DNA of 64,000 nucleotides from Tamarix chinensis (GCA_030549775.1 CM060173.1:39070610-39134609); one strand, 5' to 3'. Shown: positions 11,258 to 23,433, numbered from the stretch's first letter. The notes: generated by a model not told the origin, from the letters alone. Translations and numbers: made by a program.

Positions 11258-12714
11258 TGCGTAGTGGTTTAAATAAAATTTTGGTACCAATATTAATTGT
11301 AAGGGTATTTTGGTAATTTTAGAAAAATAAATATTTTTATACTATAATTATTATTTTATCTGATAGATATTAATTCTGTATTTGTGGTATTATTTTTAGG
11401 TACGAAAGTTTAATTTGCAGGACCTAATACATTTTAGTGGATACCGCTAATTTTACATTTTTGCTGGATTTCAGGTAACCGTTATACTCTACTAAAATGA
11501 TAAAAAATTGCATGATAATACATTAGGGTTTTTGGTGTATGAAATATGTTTAGCATGATTTATTTCAATATAATTATGTGTTAATTATTATTATTATGAA
11601 AACAGATAAAAACGAGCATGCTATCTAATATAAAATATTTTGGGTATTAAAGTATGACTTAAAAATAATTCTAATGACGGGAGAATGTTTGGTATAATAA
11701 TTATGTATATAATTATTAGTTTAGCATGTTTAGATATAATTGTGAAATAATTATTAGGAATGTGTGCCCTAGGGGCAATTTAGTCATTTTTGTGTGATAT
11801 GACATTTATCCTGAAAATCATGTCTAACATGTATTATCTGTTGTTGATTTTATGATCATGTGTTTTATACGTTTCAAAAGTTTATGATAGAGTTTCATAT
11901 GCTATGTAATCTATGTAGTCTTTTGACAAAATTGATGACTTGACATGATTATATAATACTTAATTATTATTATATTTTAACTAATTAGATTATTAGATTT
12001 TTAGCCTTTTCATAGACTTAGATTAATTTAATAAGATAGACTTAGTGATTTAAATTAGGATACTAATATGATAATTATTAGCTTCAAGGGCATTTTGGTC
12101 ATTTTCGGCCTATGTGAATAAATGATATAATAATTGGCCTTAACTTTTGCCTTAGACTTAGGTTGTAGGTTTACCTTATTGTATTTTGATTTTGACTTTT
12201 CTACCGTTGACCGTAGGGTTGACTTGGATAATTGGAAATAAAAGGAAAATGAATAAGTATGGGAATGAGAATAAATGTGTAATGTGTGTTATCTGTGATC
12301 ACATTATAAAAATACTAATACGTAAAGTGAAAGACCTTGAGTTTGGGAATGGTTTCTCTCTAGGGGTAGCTATCCTAGAGACGAGGTAGGAGTCCTCGAT
12401 TTGTTTGGGTTTCTGGTGTGCCGGTTGTGCCCAGTAAGGCCCTAGTCTACTCTATAGGTGACCTACGGGCCCTATAGGGGGTATCGATACTTAAGGATTA
12501 GGTGTCCGAGGTGAGGAGGGTACTGTGTGCCTTGTGCATCAGTATGACCAGAGTGTTGTTATGCCTCTGGGTTGGATGGTTGGAGGGTATCGTGTTGCCT
12601 TGTGCACCGATATGACCGGTGTACTGTTATGTCTCCGGGTTATTATTGTATCCCTCTCGAGTAAATAAAAATGGAAATGATATGATTTGATTGGAACGAT
12701 TATTATTGGATATT

Positions 12715-12855
12715 GGATTGTTTTGGGTAGTAGCCGTTGTGCCTACCTGTGGTTTCGGTAGTAGCCGTTGTGCCTACCTAGGGTTTCGGTAGTAGCCGTT
12801 GTGCCTACCTGTGGTTTTGGGGTAGCAGCTTTTGTGCCTACCTGTGTTGGTATTA
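12715..12855 (+). repeat. GGTAGTAGCCGTTGTGCC tandem array
   Basis: Four ~35-bp units reading GTAGTAGCCGTTGTGCCTAC, then CTGTGGTTTCG. Counterparts are at 57,575-57,760 (plus) and, on the minus strand, 36,240-36,420 and 46,440-46,560. Confidence 0.85.
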
Positions 12856-12879
12856 TGTCTGTGAACATATACGTGATGT

Positions 12880-13175
12880 GATGGATTTTATGATACTACA
12901 CCTGTAATATACCTATGAGGTTATGGTTTTGGTTATTACATGTAACTGTAAGTATGCCTGTGACGTTATGTATATTATTATACTATATCTGTAAATATAC
13001 CGTTGATGTTTTGTATTTTAATTTACTGTACCTGTAAGTGTACCTGTGAGATTACGGATATTATTATTCTGTGTCTGTAAGTACACAAGTGATGTTATGT
13101 ATTTTATCATATTATACCTGTAAGCATACTTTTGATGTTGTGGATTATGTTATAGCTTACCTGGGAATACACTTG
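12880..13175 (+). repeat. ~60-bp CTGTAAGTATACC tandem array
   Basis: Five degenerate units with TACCTGTAA.TATACC, TGATGTTATG and ATTTTATTAT. The counterpart at 57,765-58,185 has more units. Confidence 0.75.
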
Positions 13176-13484
13176 TGGTGTTATAAACTTGGTTGGGAGT
13201 TGCGCTGAGATATGAGTCATGTTGCTGATGTTATAATTGTTATGCTGGAGTTTAGGTTCTAGTCATTACTTCTGAGAATACCTTTGGCATGTTAGTCTAG
13301 TAAGCTGTCGGTTGTTTTAGACAAATGAAAATGAGTAGCATGTGGCTTTAATAGAATTTGATTGTCTAAATGATTATTGTATATCAATCCTCGTATGAAT
13401 ACTTAAATGTCTTGTACCTGTTAATCGTATGCCTTGCATGTGTTCCATGCTAGTTTCTCATATTAGTTTGGTATAAAGGGTTAT

Positions 13485-13502
13485 TCAGTACCGTAGTACT
13501 GA
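13485..13502 (+). other. Conserved terminal-region hairpin
   Basis: TCAGTACCGTAGTACTGA: 7-bp perfect stem, loop CGTA. It lies about 430 bp before the LTR end and is followed by CCCCTGCCTATTCCACGGGC. Confidence 0.75.
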
Positions 13503-16339
13503 CGGGTTCCGTTTCATGATCCCCTGCCTATTCCACGGGCAGCCTTTACCTTGCAGGATCACTTTGAGGGTAGGGTCTGACGACTTCAAATAGAGGGTTG
13601 AGAGTTAGGACTATCCGGTGTTCGCCTTGACTTCTTTTGGTCCGGATATTCCTTGGACTCTTAAGTCCTCTGCTATTTCTCTTTTGTTACATTACAACTC
13701 TTGCTTGATCTTTTTGTATTTATTCAGGACAATGTAGTTTGTAATGAAATTCTATCCTGCCTTTGTTTTAATTTTATTTAAGTAAAGTAATATTTTAGCC
13801 TTAGCACTCAGTATAAGAACAGTAGAGGATGCCAGACTTATACTGAGTGTGGCAGTAACACCCCTTGATTTTGTAATTAACGCTTCCGCAAAACGAAAAT
13901 TTTTAGCAGTAAAAATGGGGGTGTTACACTAGACCCTTTAGTATTAATACTCCATAGTACATCATTAGTGTCTAGATTAGGTAAGGTACTAGGACCTATT
14001 AGGATCCCACATGAAGGCAAATACAAAAGGCACCAAGAAACACCCAAAGGTAAGCTAAAAATAAGGTAACTAAATGAGTATCGAGTAATCTAGACCCATG
14101 AACAAATTGATTCTATTCTCCAAGGTTATGTTATCATATAAGGCTCATATAACAACTAAGCAAAACATCCACCTAATAATTATGGCTGAACCGTTGTTAC
14201 CCTCCAAGCCGTGTGGTGGAATCTTCATTAGTGCTTAGCTATGTGTAAATCAACCCATTAAGATAATTTATTTAGGCCAAGAATGTGGATTACATCATCC
14301 CCTTATGCAATCATAACATACCGTCCATTAAAACCTTCCAAAGGGACTTCTTCAGAAAACCATGAATTATAAACCATTTAATCCACCTAAGATGTTAGTT
14401 AATTCACACTAAGATGTGTGTCTCATCATTAATAATCGTATTATAGCATAATATAAAGTCTCAAATCATATTGAGTTCAAAAGAAACAAAACAACACTTT
14501 GTAGTTGAACTAATCAATCATTTTAGCCCAACCAAACCCTAGAGTTTCCTCTAACTAGTAAATATGTATGTTTAGACAATTCGATCAGTTTTGGCATACT
14601 GGTTGATGAGTTTAAGTAGAGAGCAATCAAGGTCACCACAAACAACCCAATCAATCAATTTAAGCCAATGTATTAACTTTTCTAAAGGAAAATCAATTAG
14701 TTTGGTTTAATCACTCGATTGATTTGCTCTTAGACAACACATAATAGAATTTTTTTTAAAATAAAATTAAAGCTCCAAAATCTTACCATATCCAAGCCAT
14801 AAAACTGTCATAGCATAGTCCAAGTTTTAATAGGCTCATATACGGAATCATGCTTAGTTTACAAGAAATCAATCCAATTTATCTAGAATCAATACTTTTT
14901 CTAAAAAATATTAAGAAATACAACTTGCTTCATTAAAATATCAAAATCTCATGCATGCATATAAAGATTATAATTTTATAGAGTACAGTGACACACATGC
15001 TTATTCATGCCGCATTTTAAAGGTAAGAATGATTTACTTTAATATTATAAAATTTTTCCACCGAAGAGGCCAAACCTTAATTTCAAAGGTTTCAATTCCA
15101 AAACCTTAAAAACAAGAAGTCAAAACTCAAAGATCTTCATATAATACTTACAAATCAAGAAACTCAAATTATGGAAGAAACTCTAAGAGAAAATAAAGTA
15201 AATAATCAGCTGAATTCAAAACTCCACCTTTTCTTAATCTAGCTCTCTTTTTTTCTTAAGAATAAAAAAAATAGAGCTAGAGAAAGGATGAGAATTGTGA
15301 ACCAAAATAGAGTGAAAGCTCAAATTGAAGAAGAATTAAGATAAGTATTGAGAAACTTGAGATATTTTGATGTTGAAAAAATTTAAGGAAAAAAGATGAT
15401 TAGAATTATTTATAGCTAATGAATTAGGAAAGGAACGAGTGAGGATATGCAATAGGTTAAAATTCCTAATTTTCATGTTCAAATCTAGGATTGATAGGAA
15501 ATTTTATCTAGAATAGGTCGAATTTCATTCCAAAGCTCAAACGATAAATTTTTAGAGAATGCCAGTTGAGTTCATCCAGAAAAGATCAAACACAAGAAAG
15601 AAAATAGTAGATCGTGTGGGAAGAAAATATTCTAATTGTGTAGTGATAGTTTGGGATCAAATCATGTTTTATGTAGTCAAACATAGGAGAGAGGAAGAAT
15701 AAGACAAAGGGTAAGTCACCATCTCCTTATTTTGTCAAAATCAGACATTCGAATTTGCTTAAGGTAGAAACTAAAGCTGGATAAATGATAAAAAAAAGGT
15801 TAAGGATTACTCGGGAATGAATTAGCGTTGGATTATCAATGTTTTATATTGGTGCAAGATTTTTTTTTTGAAAAAAAAAACTTTGAAAAGCACTCAATTC
15901 GATAAACTAGTTGATCAGTTTGGTTAGAATAGTTGACTATTCCACATACCAGTTGATTGATTTTTCCAAACTAATCAATTGGTTCTATTAAACCAAAACT
16001 CTAGCTGAAATGATAGACTAGTGGATTGATATTGTAATACCCCAAATTTTTAAAACCTATAATTTAATAAATTACCCTTCTTTGGGATAAATTTAAATTT
16101 ATTTAATTTAATTATTTTGTGGATTTTTTAATATATAAAAATGGATATGAATAGTTAATAAATTAAAGTAAATATTTTGTTATTTTATCATACTCATCTA
16201 TTTAAATAAAATTCCCAAACCAATATTTTACTAAAATTATCCTTTTTAAATTAAAATATTCAATTCTAATAAATTATATTATTAAATTAATTTATCTATC
16301 AAAAATATTAAATACCTTTATTTCAAAAATTATTTTAAT

Positions 16340-17500
16340 TTTATTTTCTCCCCATTTTTTTTCTTTCTCCTTTTCTTCTTTTTCTTTTCCTCATTTTCCC
16401 TCTCTTCTTTTCTTCTTCTTCAGCTCAACTGACCTACTTTCCCTTTCCTTTTCTTCCCCTTTTCCCCCAAGTTGGGATAGCCCAACTTCTTTTCCTTCCT
16501 CTCCCCCTCCCTCGTGCACGAGTCAACCTACTCCCCTTTCTTTCTCCCCGATAAGCCAACCTGCCTTTCTTTCTTTCTTTCCCTTCTCCTTCTTCTTTCT
16601 CTTCTTCTTCGACCATCAACCACCGCATGACATAGCTGGCCAGCTTGCAACTCCTCCTTGCCACCTGCCTCCCTATGCAGCCCTACTCTCTCTCCCCCAT
16701 TCCTTTCCTTCCATTTTTGGACCAAACACAACCTACAACCCTTCCTCACATGCCTTCCTTTTTCCCCTTCCTTTCCTCTTCTCTCTGCCACCGTAGGTCA
16801 TGCGTCTGCCGCCCTCTTGCACCTCCACCTAACCAGCCATACCACCCTCCCTCACTCTTCTTTTTCCTCTCCTTGTCTTGCCTTCTTTACCCATTTTTTT
16901 AGCCTTCTTTCCCCTACAAAACTCCCCCTTTTCTCTATTCTTCTCCTCCTCCCCTATTTTCACTTTGCCACCTCCAACCGCCGCTGTTATCACCCAACCA
17001 ACCACCAAATCTACCTCCTACCACCCCTTACTACTTCCTTGCACTGCCAAGCCATCACCACAGGCCCTTGTAGCCACCCTCCTTCTTTCTTTTTGTTTCC
17101 TCCTTTTTATCCTCCACCCTACACCACCACCGTCCATCGCCGTTCAGCCTCTTCTGCCGCCACCACAGCCACCAATCCACTCCCCAACACCTCCTTTACC
17201 ACCCTACATCCTCTCTTTGTTCAAAAATCCCCTATTAACCCCTCCTTTTTCTCCTTCTTTTCCCTTCCTCCTTCTCCTCCTCCACCGGTGCATCCAATTT
17301 TTCAACCCTACAGTTGCTGCCTCTACTGCCTATCACTGACCCTCGACCACCACCTACACCTCTCCTACCTCCCTGCACTCAACTACTACCCTAACTCCCC
17401 TCCACCTGCTCTCCACCTCACCCTAAAACCCCAACTTGAACCAAACACCTCCCTTCCTCCCACTTATCCCTCTTCGATCCCTTCTCCCTTTCATTTCTGC
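16340..17500 (+). repeat. 1.2-kb pyrimidine tract of the LTR
   Basis: CTTTCC, CCTCC and CCACC-rich. Compared with 50,925-52,160 it has very few CpGs, with TG/CA in their place, consistent with older, deaminated DNA. Confidence 0.75.
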
Positions 17501-18169
17501 ATGTAGCTCACGCTGCTCATGCAGTATAAATTCTACTTTCATTTAAGCCATTTTTTGATTAATCATGAGGTATAAAAATGATTAATGTTCATATATATTT
17601 AATTAAGTTTTTGATAAAATTATCCCCTTTGATTTTCTACCCTCTAATATGATAAATATTGATATTATTTTTAGGTATTGATTTTACTAATCAAAGCTTA
17701 AACCTTTAACCAGGATACCGGTAAGGTTTGATTATTTTAAAAAATAAGGTAATCATTATACCCTACTAAAACATATGGATATACTTATACTAGTGCATTA
17801 GGGTTTTAATATGTTCATATGCATGATATATGTTGTTAAATATAAGGTGTTTAATGGCGTATGTTGGTTGGTGAAAAGAAAAGTATGATAATTTATGTGC
17901 TATATATGGAAATAATGCTTAAGGAAAGGAGCCTTATTATTAATGACAATGTTAAATACATATGTATGGTATGATATGCTAATGTGGCCATTTTTTGCAT
18001 ATATAATATTAATGCAAGCCATAGGGAGCATTTTAGTAAATTCTTGTGTGTGAAAGCATGGCCTAAATAAGTATGTGTGGCAGATGCTAATATGTGTTAA
18101 TGTTAAATAATAATAGTTGATGGAGTAGGATGATGTGTATGGAGCATGTATACCATTATTTTATGTAGT

Positions 18170-19260
18170 GAAGGTATTTTGGTAAAAGTGGTATAATAAG
18201 GGCAAAATGGTAATTTGTAAGAGTAAAGGGGGTAAAATGGTAAATAGACAAGTAAGGAAGGCATACTAGTAATTTTATAGAGAAAAAAGGATGACTTGGT
18301 GATTTAATAAAGGAGAAGGGTATTTTGGTAATTTAGCATAAGGGAAAGGGTATTATAGTAATTTTATAAGGGTTAAAATGGTAATTTAATAAAAAAAAAG
18401 GGTAATTTGGTAATTTGGCATAAAAGAAAGAGTATGTTGCTAATTTTGTAAGTAAAAGAGTAAAATGGTGATTTAATAAAAGAGAAGGGTATTTTAGTAA
18501 TTTGGCATAAAGAAAGGGTATTTTGGTAATTTTGTAAAAGTGAAGGGGTAAAATGGTGATTTAATAAAAGAGAAGGGTATTTTAGTAATTTAGCATAAAG
18601 GAAGGATATTTTGGTAATTATTTAAAGTAAAAGGGTATTTTGGTAATTATATAAAGTAAAAGGGTAAAATGGTAATTTGGTATCAATGAAGGGTATTTTG
18701 GTAATTATGTAAAGTAAAGGGGTAAAATGGTAATTTGGTATAAAGGAAGGATATTTTGGTAATTTAATAAAATAGAGGGGTAAAATGGTTATTTAATATA
18801 GGAGAAGGGCATTTTAGTATAATGGAAAGGGTATTATGGTAATTTTATAAAGTAGAGGGATAAAATGGCAATTTAATAAAGGAAAAGGGCATTTTAGTGA
18901 ATTGGTATAATGAAAGGGTAAATTGGTAATTTTGTAAGTAAAAGGGGGAAAATGGCAATTATAATAATAAAGAAGGGCAAATTAGTAATTTAACCAACCA
19001 AAAGGGTAATTTGATAATCTTAGTAAGTGAGAAGGGTACTTTGGTAATTTAGCCAACCAGAAAGGCAATTTGATAAATTTAATGAGGATGGAGGATAATT
19101 TGGTAATCTAATACATGCAAGGGATAATTTGGTAATTATGTAAATATGAATGGTAATATGGTAAATTGAAAAATGAAAAGAGGTGACTTGGTAATTTTGC
19201 AAACAAGGGGTATTTCAGTAATTTTGTAAAGATGATAAGGATAAATTGGTAACTTATGTT
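18170..19260 (+). repeat. 1.1-kb GGTAATTTTG tandem array
   Basis: About 35-40 degenerate units of about 25-32 bp, typified by AAAGGGTAAAATGGTAATTT alternating with AGGGTATTTTGGTAATTT. No continuous coding frame on the plus strand. Confidence 0.88.
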
Positions 19261-19654
19261 TAAAATGTCAATGGATTAAATGAGTTTCATAATCATACAT
19301 AAGTAATAGTGAATAATAAGACAAGGGTATTCGGTAAGTCAGTGAGTCTTATAAGATTAAGGCAAAACCTATGGTTGGATGGATAAGTAAAGGTGTGATG
19401 TAATGTTTATCTCATAATTATGCAAGAGTTGTCTGGTTTGTAAGTATGCATGGAAATGTGTGTTAGAGATGTTTGAAATACGTGTTAGGGTTCTATGTAT
19501 GCCGCGATCCATGATTGATTGTATGGCCATTATATCTTTGTGTCTTTGAATTTATGACCTTTTCCTTCCCTCGAATTAATTAAATGGACCTTTAAATAAG
19601 ACACAAATAAAGTACTAATTACTTAAAGTGAAAGATCATCGAGCTGGGCCGAGT

Positions 19655-19985
19655 GAAGATAATTTTTGGTCCACTAGCTATAATAGTGGTCAGGTGCGTG
19701 TTGCCTTGTGGAGTGATATCTGGTCCACCAACTATAATAGTGGTCAGGTGCATTTTACCCTATGGAGTGTTTTCGGTCCACCGGCTATAATAGTTGGGGA
19801 TTCCGAGCTCGATAAACCCAACTTTTCATGGTAATAAATCATGGGAAGATACTAATTACTTACAATGGAACTCCATGTGAGTCGGGACAGGTGATGATAA
19901 TTTCTAGTCTACCGACTGTAATAGTGGTTAGGTGCGTTTTGTCCTGTGGAATGTTTCCGATCCACTGGCTATAATAGTAGGGTCC
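19655..19985 (+). repeat. Array of GTCCACY.GCTATAATAGTGG boxes
   Basis: Five box units (near 19,668, 19,718, 19,773, 19,905, 19,957), each with a TATAATAGT core and mostly followed by GGTCAGGTGCGTTTTGCC-like text. A second ATTACTTACAATGGAACTCC block (19,854) splits the array. Confidence 0.8.
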
Positions 19986-20252
19986 TCATACTCATATGGG
20001 TATAATTCAAAGATGATGATTAAATAATAATTAATTAATGGCTTAAGACTAAAAGTACTAATTTCATATTATGATCTATTGATATGACATGAGTTTGGCT
20101 TCAGTACTTGGGTATGTGATGGATTTACTAAATACATGGATTTTGTGTTATACATTTCTTATTGTATAAGGTGTTGCCTTATGTATTAGTTCGTATGTTA
20201 TGTATTATATGTTGCATGCAAGCCTACCTTTCAGTTTGGTTTAAAGGGTTAC

Positions 20253-20270
20253 TCAGTACTATAGTACTGA
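20253..20270 (+). other. Conserved terminal-region hairpin
   Basis: TCAGTACTATAGTACTGA: perfect 7-bp stem with loop TATA, about 410 bp before the LTR end. Confidence 0.7.
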
Positions 20271-20682
20271 AGGGTTATATTTGTGGACCTATTCAATGGG
20301 TAATGTCTCTTGTAGGTCTATTTTAGGTGTTATTCAAGTGGGCATTGGGTAAAAGTGTAAGGTTTGTCTAAAAATAATTCAGGGTTTTCTCTTTTACCTT
20401 TTTTTTCTTTTGTTCAAATGATCTCTATTATAAAACCACTAATAGTGGGCTTTATTCTTATAAAGAACTTATTGTGGTACTCTGATTTAAATAAATTTTG
20501 AGTATAGGTAAATTGTATTTTATTCTTTTAGCCTTAGCACTTGGGTCTGGAATGGTAGGAGAAAACCAGTCTAGTACTACATGTGGCGGTAACATCCCTA
20601 AAATTTATATTTTTGCCTTTTTGCTTCCACTAAATTTTAAATAAAATAAAATATTTTAATAGTAAATTTTGAAGATGTTACA

Positions 20683-22058
20683 GGTATGCCAAGAAAACTA
20701 ATTTTATTCTTTTTTCCAAACTTTTCTAATTCCTTGATAAATTAAACCTAAACTATAGCTCTTAATCAAGACAAAAAAAATCCAAATTTCATTAAACACA
20801 AAAAAAATAAATTCCATTTTATAAATCTTATAAAGAATAGGTATTACATGCTCTAAGGATGTAAACATTACCACATGCTCAATTCCATGAACTCAAAATA
20901 ACACATACCAAGAACATGAAACCATAATGATAACACAAGTACTTTTCCATATAGAGGTAATGATACCTTATCTCCAAACTAGTCTTCTAGCTCAAAATTA
21001 CTTCTAACTTCATGGTTTTTACTGATACCCTTAATTTCCTAATAAAATAAAAAAAAATCGTTAAAAATCTTTTTAAAAGCTCAAGTAAAAATTAAAAATA
21101 GAAGAAGACAAGGATAGTATCTTAACCTTTTCTCAAGAACATATTTGAAAGAAGGGAAAACCTAAAGCCTTAACATTTCCTTGTTTAAGAAGGGGGGGGG
21201 GAAGGAGTGAGCTAAGGCTAAGATTAGGGTAAGAGATAAGAGAGAAATATCATTGGCGAAAGGGAGGGAATCTAAGGGGTAACTTCTCTTTTTTTAGTGA
21301 AAAAAAACGAGAGAGAAAAAAGGAATACCCAACTCTTAACACAATATTCAAGAGAAAGGGAGAAGGAGAACAAGTGTTGAAGATCAATTTTCAAATGAAT
21401 AAAAAATGGCAGTGTAAAGGAAATTTGGGGGTCAACATATCAAAAGGGAAAGAGAGATGGAGAGTTGAATTTGGTCGTGTGTGGAGAACCAAAGTGTAAG
21501 AGGGTGAATGATGAGAGTGAGGGAGGTGGAGTGAAATTAGATGGATGGCAAGGGTAGGTAAGTTAAAAGGATGGTGTAGAATGTCTGTACAAAACCATGG
21601 GTGCCATAGGAGAGAGACAAATGTGGGAGAGAGAAATAAGGCGTGAAAGTACTTCAAAACTAAATTTGAGGAACTTCTTGCTAAACAATATTAAAGAATG
21701 ATCTAAATGATGTAAAAATAATCTCAAAGCACCAAATAATGCTTATCATTATAAATAGACTCTAATTAGAATTTTTCATAAACATTGGAAGGGAAAAAAT
21801 CTAAAATAGAAAAGGATATGAAATTACACCATAACCAACTTATTGGATTGGGCAACTATTTGACTGGTTATCCCAAAAATTAAAACACTAGTTCCTGGTT
21901 GTACTAGTCGATTGTTTTAGAAAGATAGTTAATTGGTACTCTTTTAATTCACATTTTAATCCACATGTTAAGCCCTTTTCAAATCTAAAACCAATTTCTT
22001 TTATATCAATATAATTTTAAATACATTTTTAAGGATTTTAAGTCAAGGTATTACAACA
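20683..22058 (-). mobile_element. Start portion of a type B LTR
   Basis: Ends on the plus strand with AAGGTATTACAACA, i.e. the minus-strand LTR begins TGTTGTAATACC, as in copy 3 (TGTTATAATACC at 26,084). Immediately beyond is CTGCCACCTTAAAAGAGACT; on the minus strand this is a polypurine-like AGTCTCTTTTAAGGTGGCAG directly before the LTR. The interior includes a 10-G run (21,192) and a purine-rich stretch (21,180-21,650), so a minus-strand 88-codon frame at 21,391-21,657 is compositional. CAATTGGTT dyads lie near 21,840-21,940. Confidence 0.65.
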
Positions 22059-22493
22059 CTGCCACCTTAAAAGAGACTCCATCCCTAATGTTCACAAAAA
22101 TAACACTATGGTAAGCTTAAAACATGTCAAAATCCTAAAACATAAAACATGCAAGAGTTTAGTATAAGAGGGAAGGGAAATACCCCTTGAAAGAGACATC
22201 GTTAACCGTGTAACACTACTAAACAAACATCTTTGAATACTTCACCTTGATATCCTCCTTAGACTCCAAAGTGGCCTCTTCTACTCCATGACATGAGCAA
22301 AGGATCTTTAGTAATGGGAGGACCTTCAAATGCGCCACCCAAATCTTGGTATCAAGTATCCTTAGTGGTTACTTGTTATATGTCATTAAGTTTGACCGCC
22401 TCTGGCTAGATAATATGGAAGACATCATGCACACGTAAAACTCAATTGGTAAGGCAAATCAGTATGTAATCTCTACAACCTAGTCCAAAATCT
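22059..22493 (-). pseudogene. Chromovirus integrase C-terminus/chromodomain remnant
   Basis: On the minus strand, about 22,251-22,291 reads HGVEEATLESKED, the end of the integrase chromodomain of Tekay/Del-type Ty3/gypsy elements (compare HGANEATSESKEEIRAK at 26,243-26,297). Further in, TGGTATCAAGTATCC- and GACATCATGCACACG-like text corresponds to the integrase C-terminal part at 26,440-26,500. Only the last ~80 codons survive, with stops. It is the 3' internal edge of the element whose LTR is at 20,683-22,058, and it is cut at 22,493 by the next LTR. Not functional. Confidence 0.7.
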
Positions 22494-23219
22494 TGTAATA
22501 CTAAATTTTTTTCTTTTTAAAACCTTTTGGAAAAGGAAAATTACCAAACACTTAAGGAAAAATGAGATGTTACCATCACACCTAACATAGGATAGGCGAC
22601 AACCGCTTGTCTCATGCTAAATACAAGGCTAAGAACTAAACCAATCAAAACTAAAGTAAACTGTGCCAAAACACATTATATAAATAGCAAAAGAAAGGTT
22701 TTCAAGTACAAGATCTTGATATTCTAAAAATATTCAAATACACAAGGGAAATCAAACTAATTAATAAGGTTCAAATAATAGAAAAAAAAATTAGGGCATA
22801 GCCCTAAACTCTGGTTTGTCTAGGACCGCACAAAAGTCTTCAAATGTCCATGCTCTCAGAACCTATGCCTAACATTAGGTTCACCTACTACCAACCATCC
22901 CCAAAAACCTACACATGACCTTATTCATATGAGAATGAGTAGGTGACTAAGTAAAAGGGCACATTAGTGCACTTTATACTAAATAAGCCAAGTTACTTCT
23001 ACAATGAAAGTCATAAGCACAAAAGATTCTAGCATACAATGATAATCAAACTAATGTAGTTTATGCATCTTTCATATAAATAGAATACATGCTCTATCAT
23101 GTTCATATCATATATAGGAAATGCATACCATACATGTATCATCATTCTTAGCAACATAACACAACATCATAGATGACTACATGTAATCTACTAAGTTTAT
23201 TGTCCAACTATCATCAAGG

Positions 23220-23433
23220 CACTATTTGGTTCTAAGAAAGTTTAAGGGAAAGAAAATTAAAATCAAAATACTTTTCTTCAAATTTTTCTCACAGAAAATT
23301 ATATAGTTAATCTTTAGCAATTTTATACCATCTTCTTTTTCTATTTTATTATCTTATGTAAACCAAATACAAAAAATTATTTTCCTCGTCATTTTCTTTC
23401 TTTTCTTTAAAACTTTCCATGAACCAAATGGAG
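23220..23433. mobile_element. MITE, 214 bp, hAT-like ends
   Basis: Long imperfect inverted repeats: CACTATTTGGTTC, then AAGAAAGTTTAAGGGAAAG, on the left; the reverse complement of the right end gives CTCCATTTGGTTC, then GGAAAGTTTTAAAGAAAAG. Eleven of the first 13 bases match. Flanks CATCAAGG (23,212-23,219) and CATAAGG (from 23,434) look like one 8-bp duplication with a lost base. The 'tatttggttc' start is common among plant MITEs; hAT rather than Harbinger is inferred from flank length only. No coding capacity. Confidence 0.72.

Larger units (their letters stand above)
9889..13928 (+). mobile_element. Solo type A LTR, 4,040 bp, perfect CTAGA duplication
   Basis: Starts TGTAATACCCCGTTTTTAGG and ends ATGGGGGTGTTACA. 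It is flanked by CTAGA at 9,884-9,888 and 13,929-13,933, a perfect 5-bp target duplication, and the host type B LTR is contiguous across it. Order inside: (ATT)n microsatellite; pyrimidine tract 10,350-11,230; 24-bp palindrome 11,234-11,257; GTAAAGTGAAAGACC (12,329); the CTACTCTATAGGTGACC block (12,447); GGTAGTAGCCGTTGTGCC array; a ~60-bp CCTGTAA.TATACC array; hairpin 13,485-13,502; TTAGCCTTAGCACTCAG (13,797); end. Not coding; the 249-codon frame at 10,338-11,087 is a compositional artefact. CpG sites are comparatively well kept, suggesting a younger copy. Confidence 0.93.
9785..16032 (-). mobile_element. Type B LTR copy 2, split by a solo LTR
   Basis: 9,785-9,888 and 13,929-16,032 align in order with copy 3 (about 23,640-25,900), for example AAGCTAAGTAACCACC, CCATAGTACATCATTAGTG, ATTCTCCAAGGTTATGTTAT (14,120), AACCAAACCCTAGAGTTTCC (14,520) and CTCTTAGACAACACATAA. 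The insertion at 9,889 splits it cleanly. Minus-strand orientation follows from copy 3, which adjoins a minus-strand pol. It contains clusters of CAATTGGTT dyads at 14,490-14,740 and 15,890-16,030. No coding capacity. Confidence 0.7.
16033..20682 (+). mobile_element. Type A LTR, 4,650 bp, probably solo
   Basis: Starts TGTAATACCCCAAATTTTTA and ends GAAGATGTTACA; the same subtype as 50,610-55,840. Flanks are GATAT (16,028-16,032) and GGTAT (20,683-20,687), four of five matching. Order: pyrimidine tract 16,340-17,500, decayed dyad near 17,505, GGTAATTTTG array 18,170-19,260, ATTACTTAAAGTGAAAGATC (19,616), CCGG-type boxes, hairpin 20,253-20,270, GTGGCGGTAAC (20,583). The right flank resembles an earlier part of the B LTR than expected from the left flank, so a recombination product between two insertions is possible and the near-matching duplication could be chance. 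The 282-codon frame at 16,658-17,506 is compositional. Confidence 0.82.

Noticed and set aside
10338..11272. Two overlapping 212-249-codon plus-strand frames
   Set aside because: Low-stop C-rich composition within a solo LTR; minus-strand frames overlap; no domain or conserved start.
16658..17506. 282-codon Pro/Ser-rich frame
   Set aside because: Same compositional artefact in an A LTR tract; no resemblance in frame to the tract ORFs of sister LTRs.
18170..19260. Regular spacing suggesting a CRISPR-like array
   Set aside because: Units are adjacent and degenerate with no unique spacers, in a plant retrotransposon LTR; it is a minisatellite.
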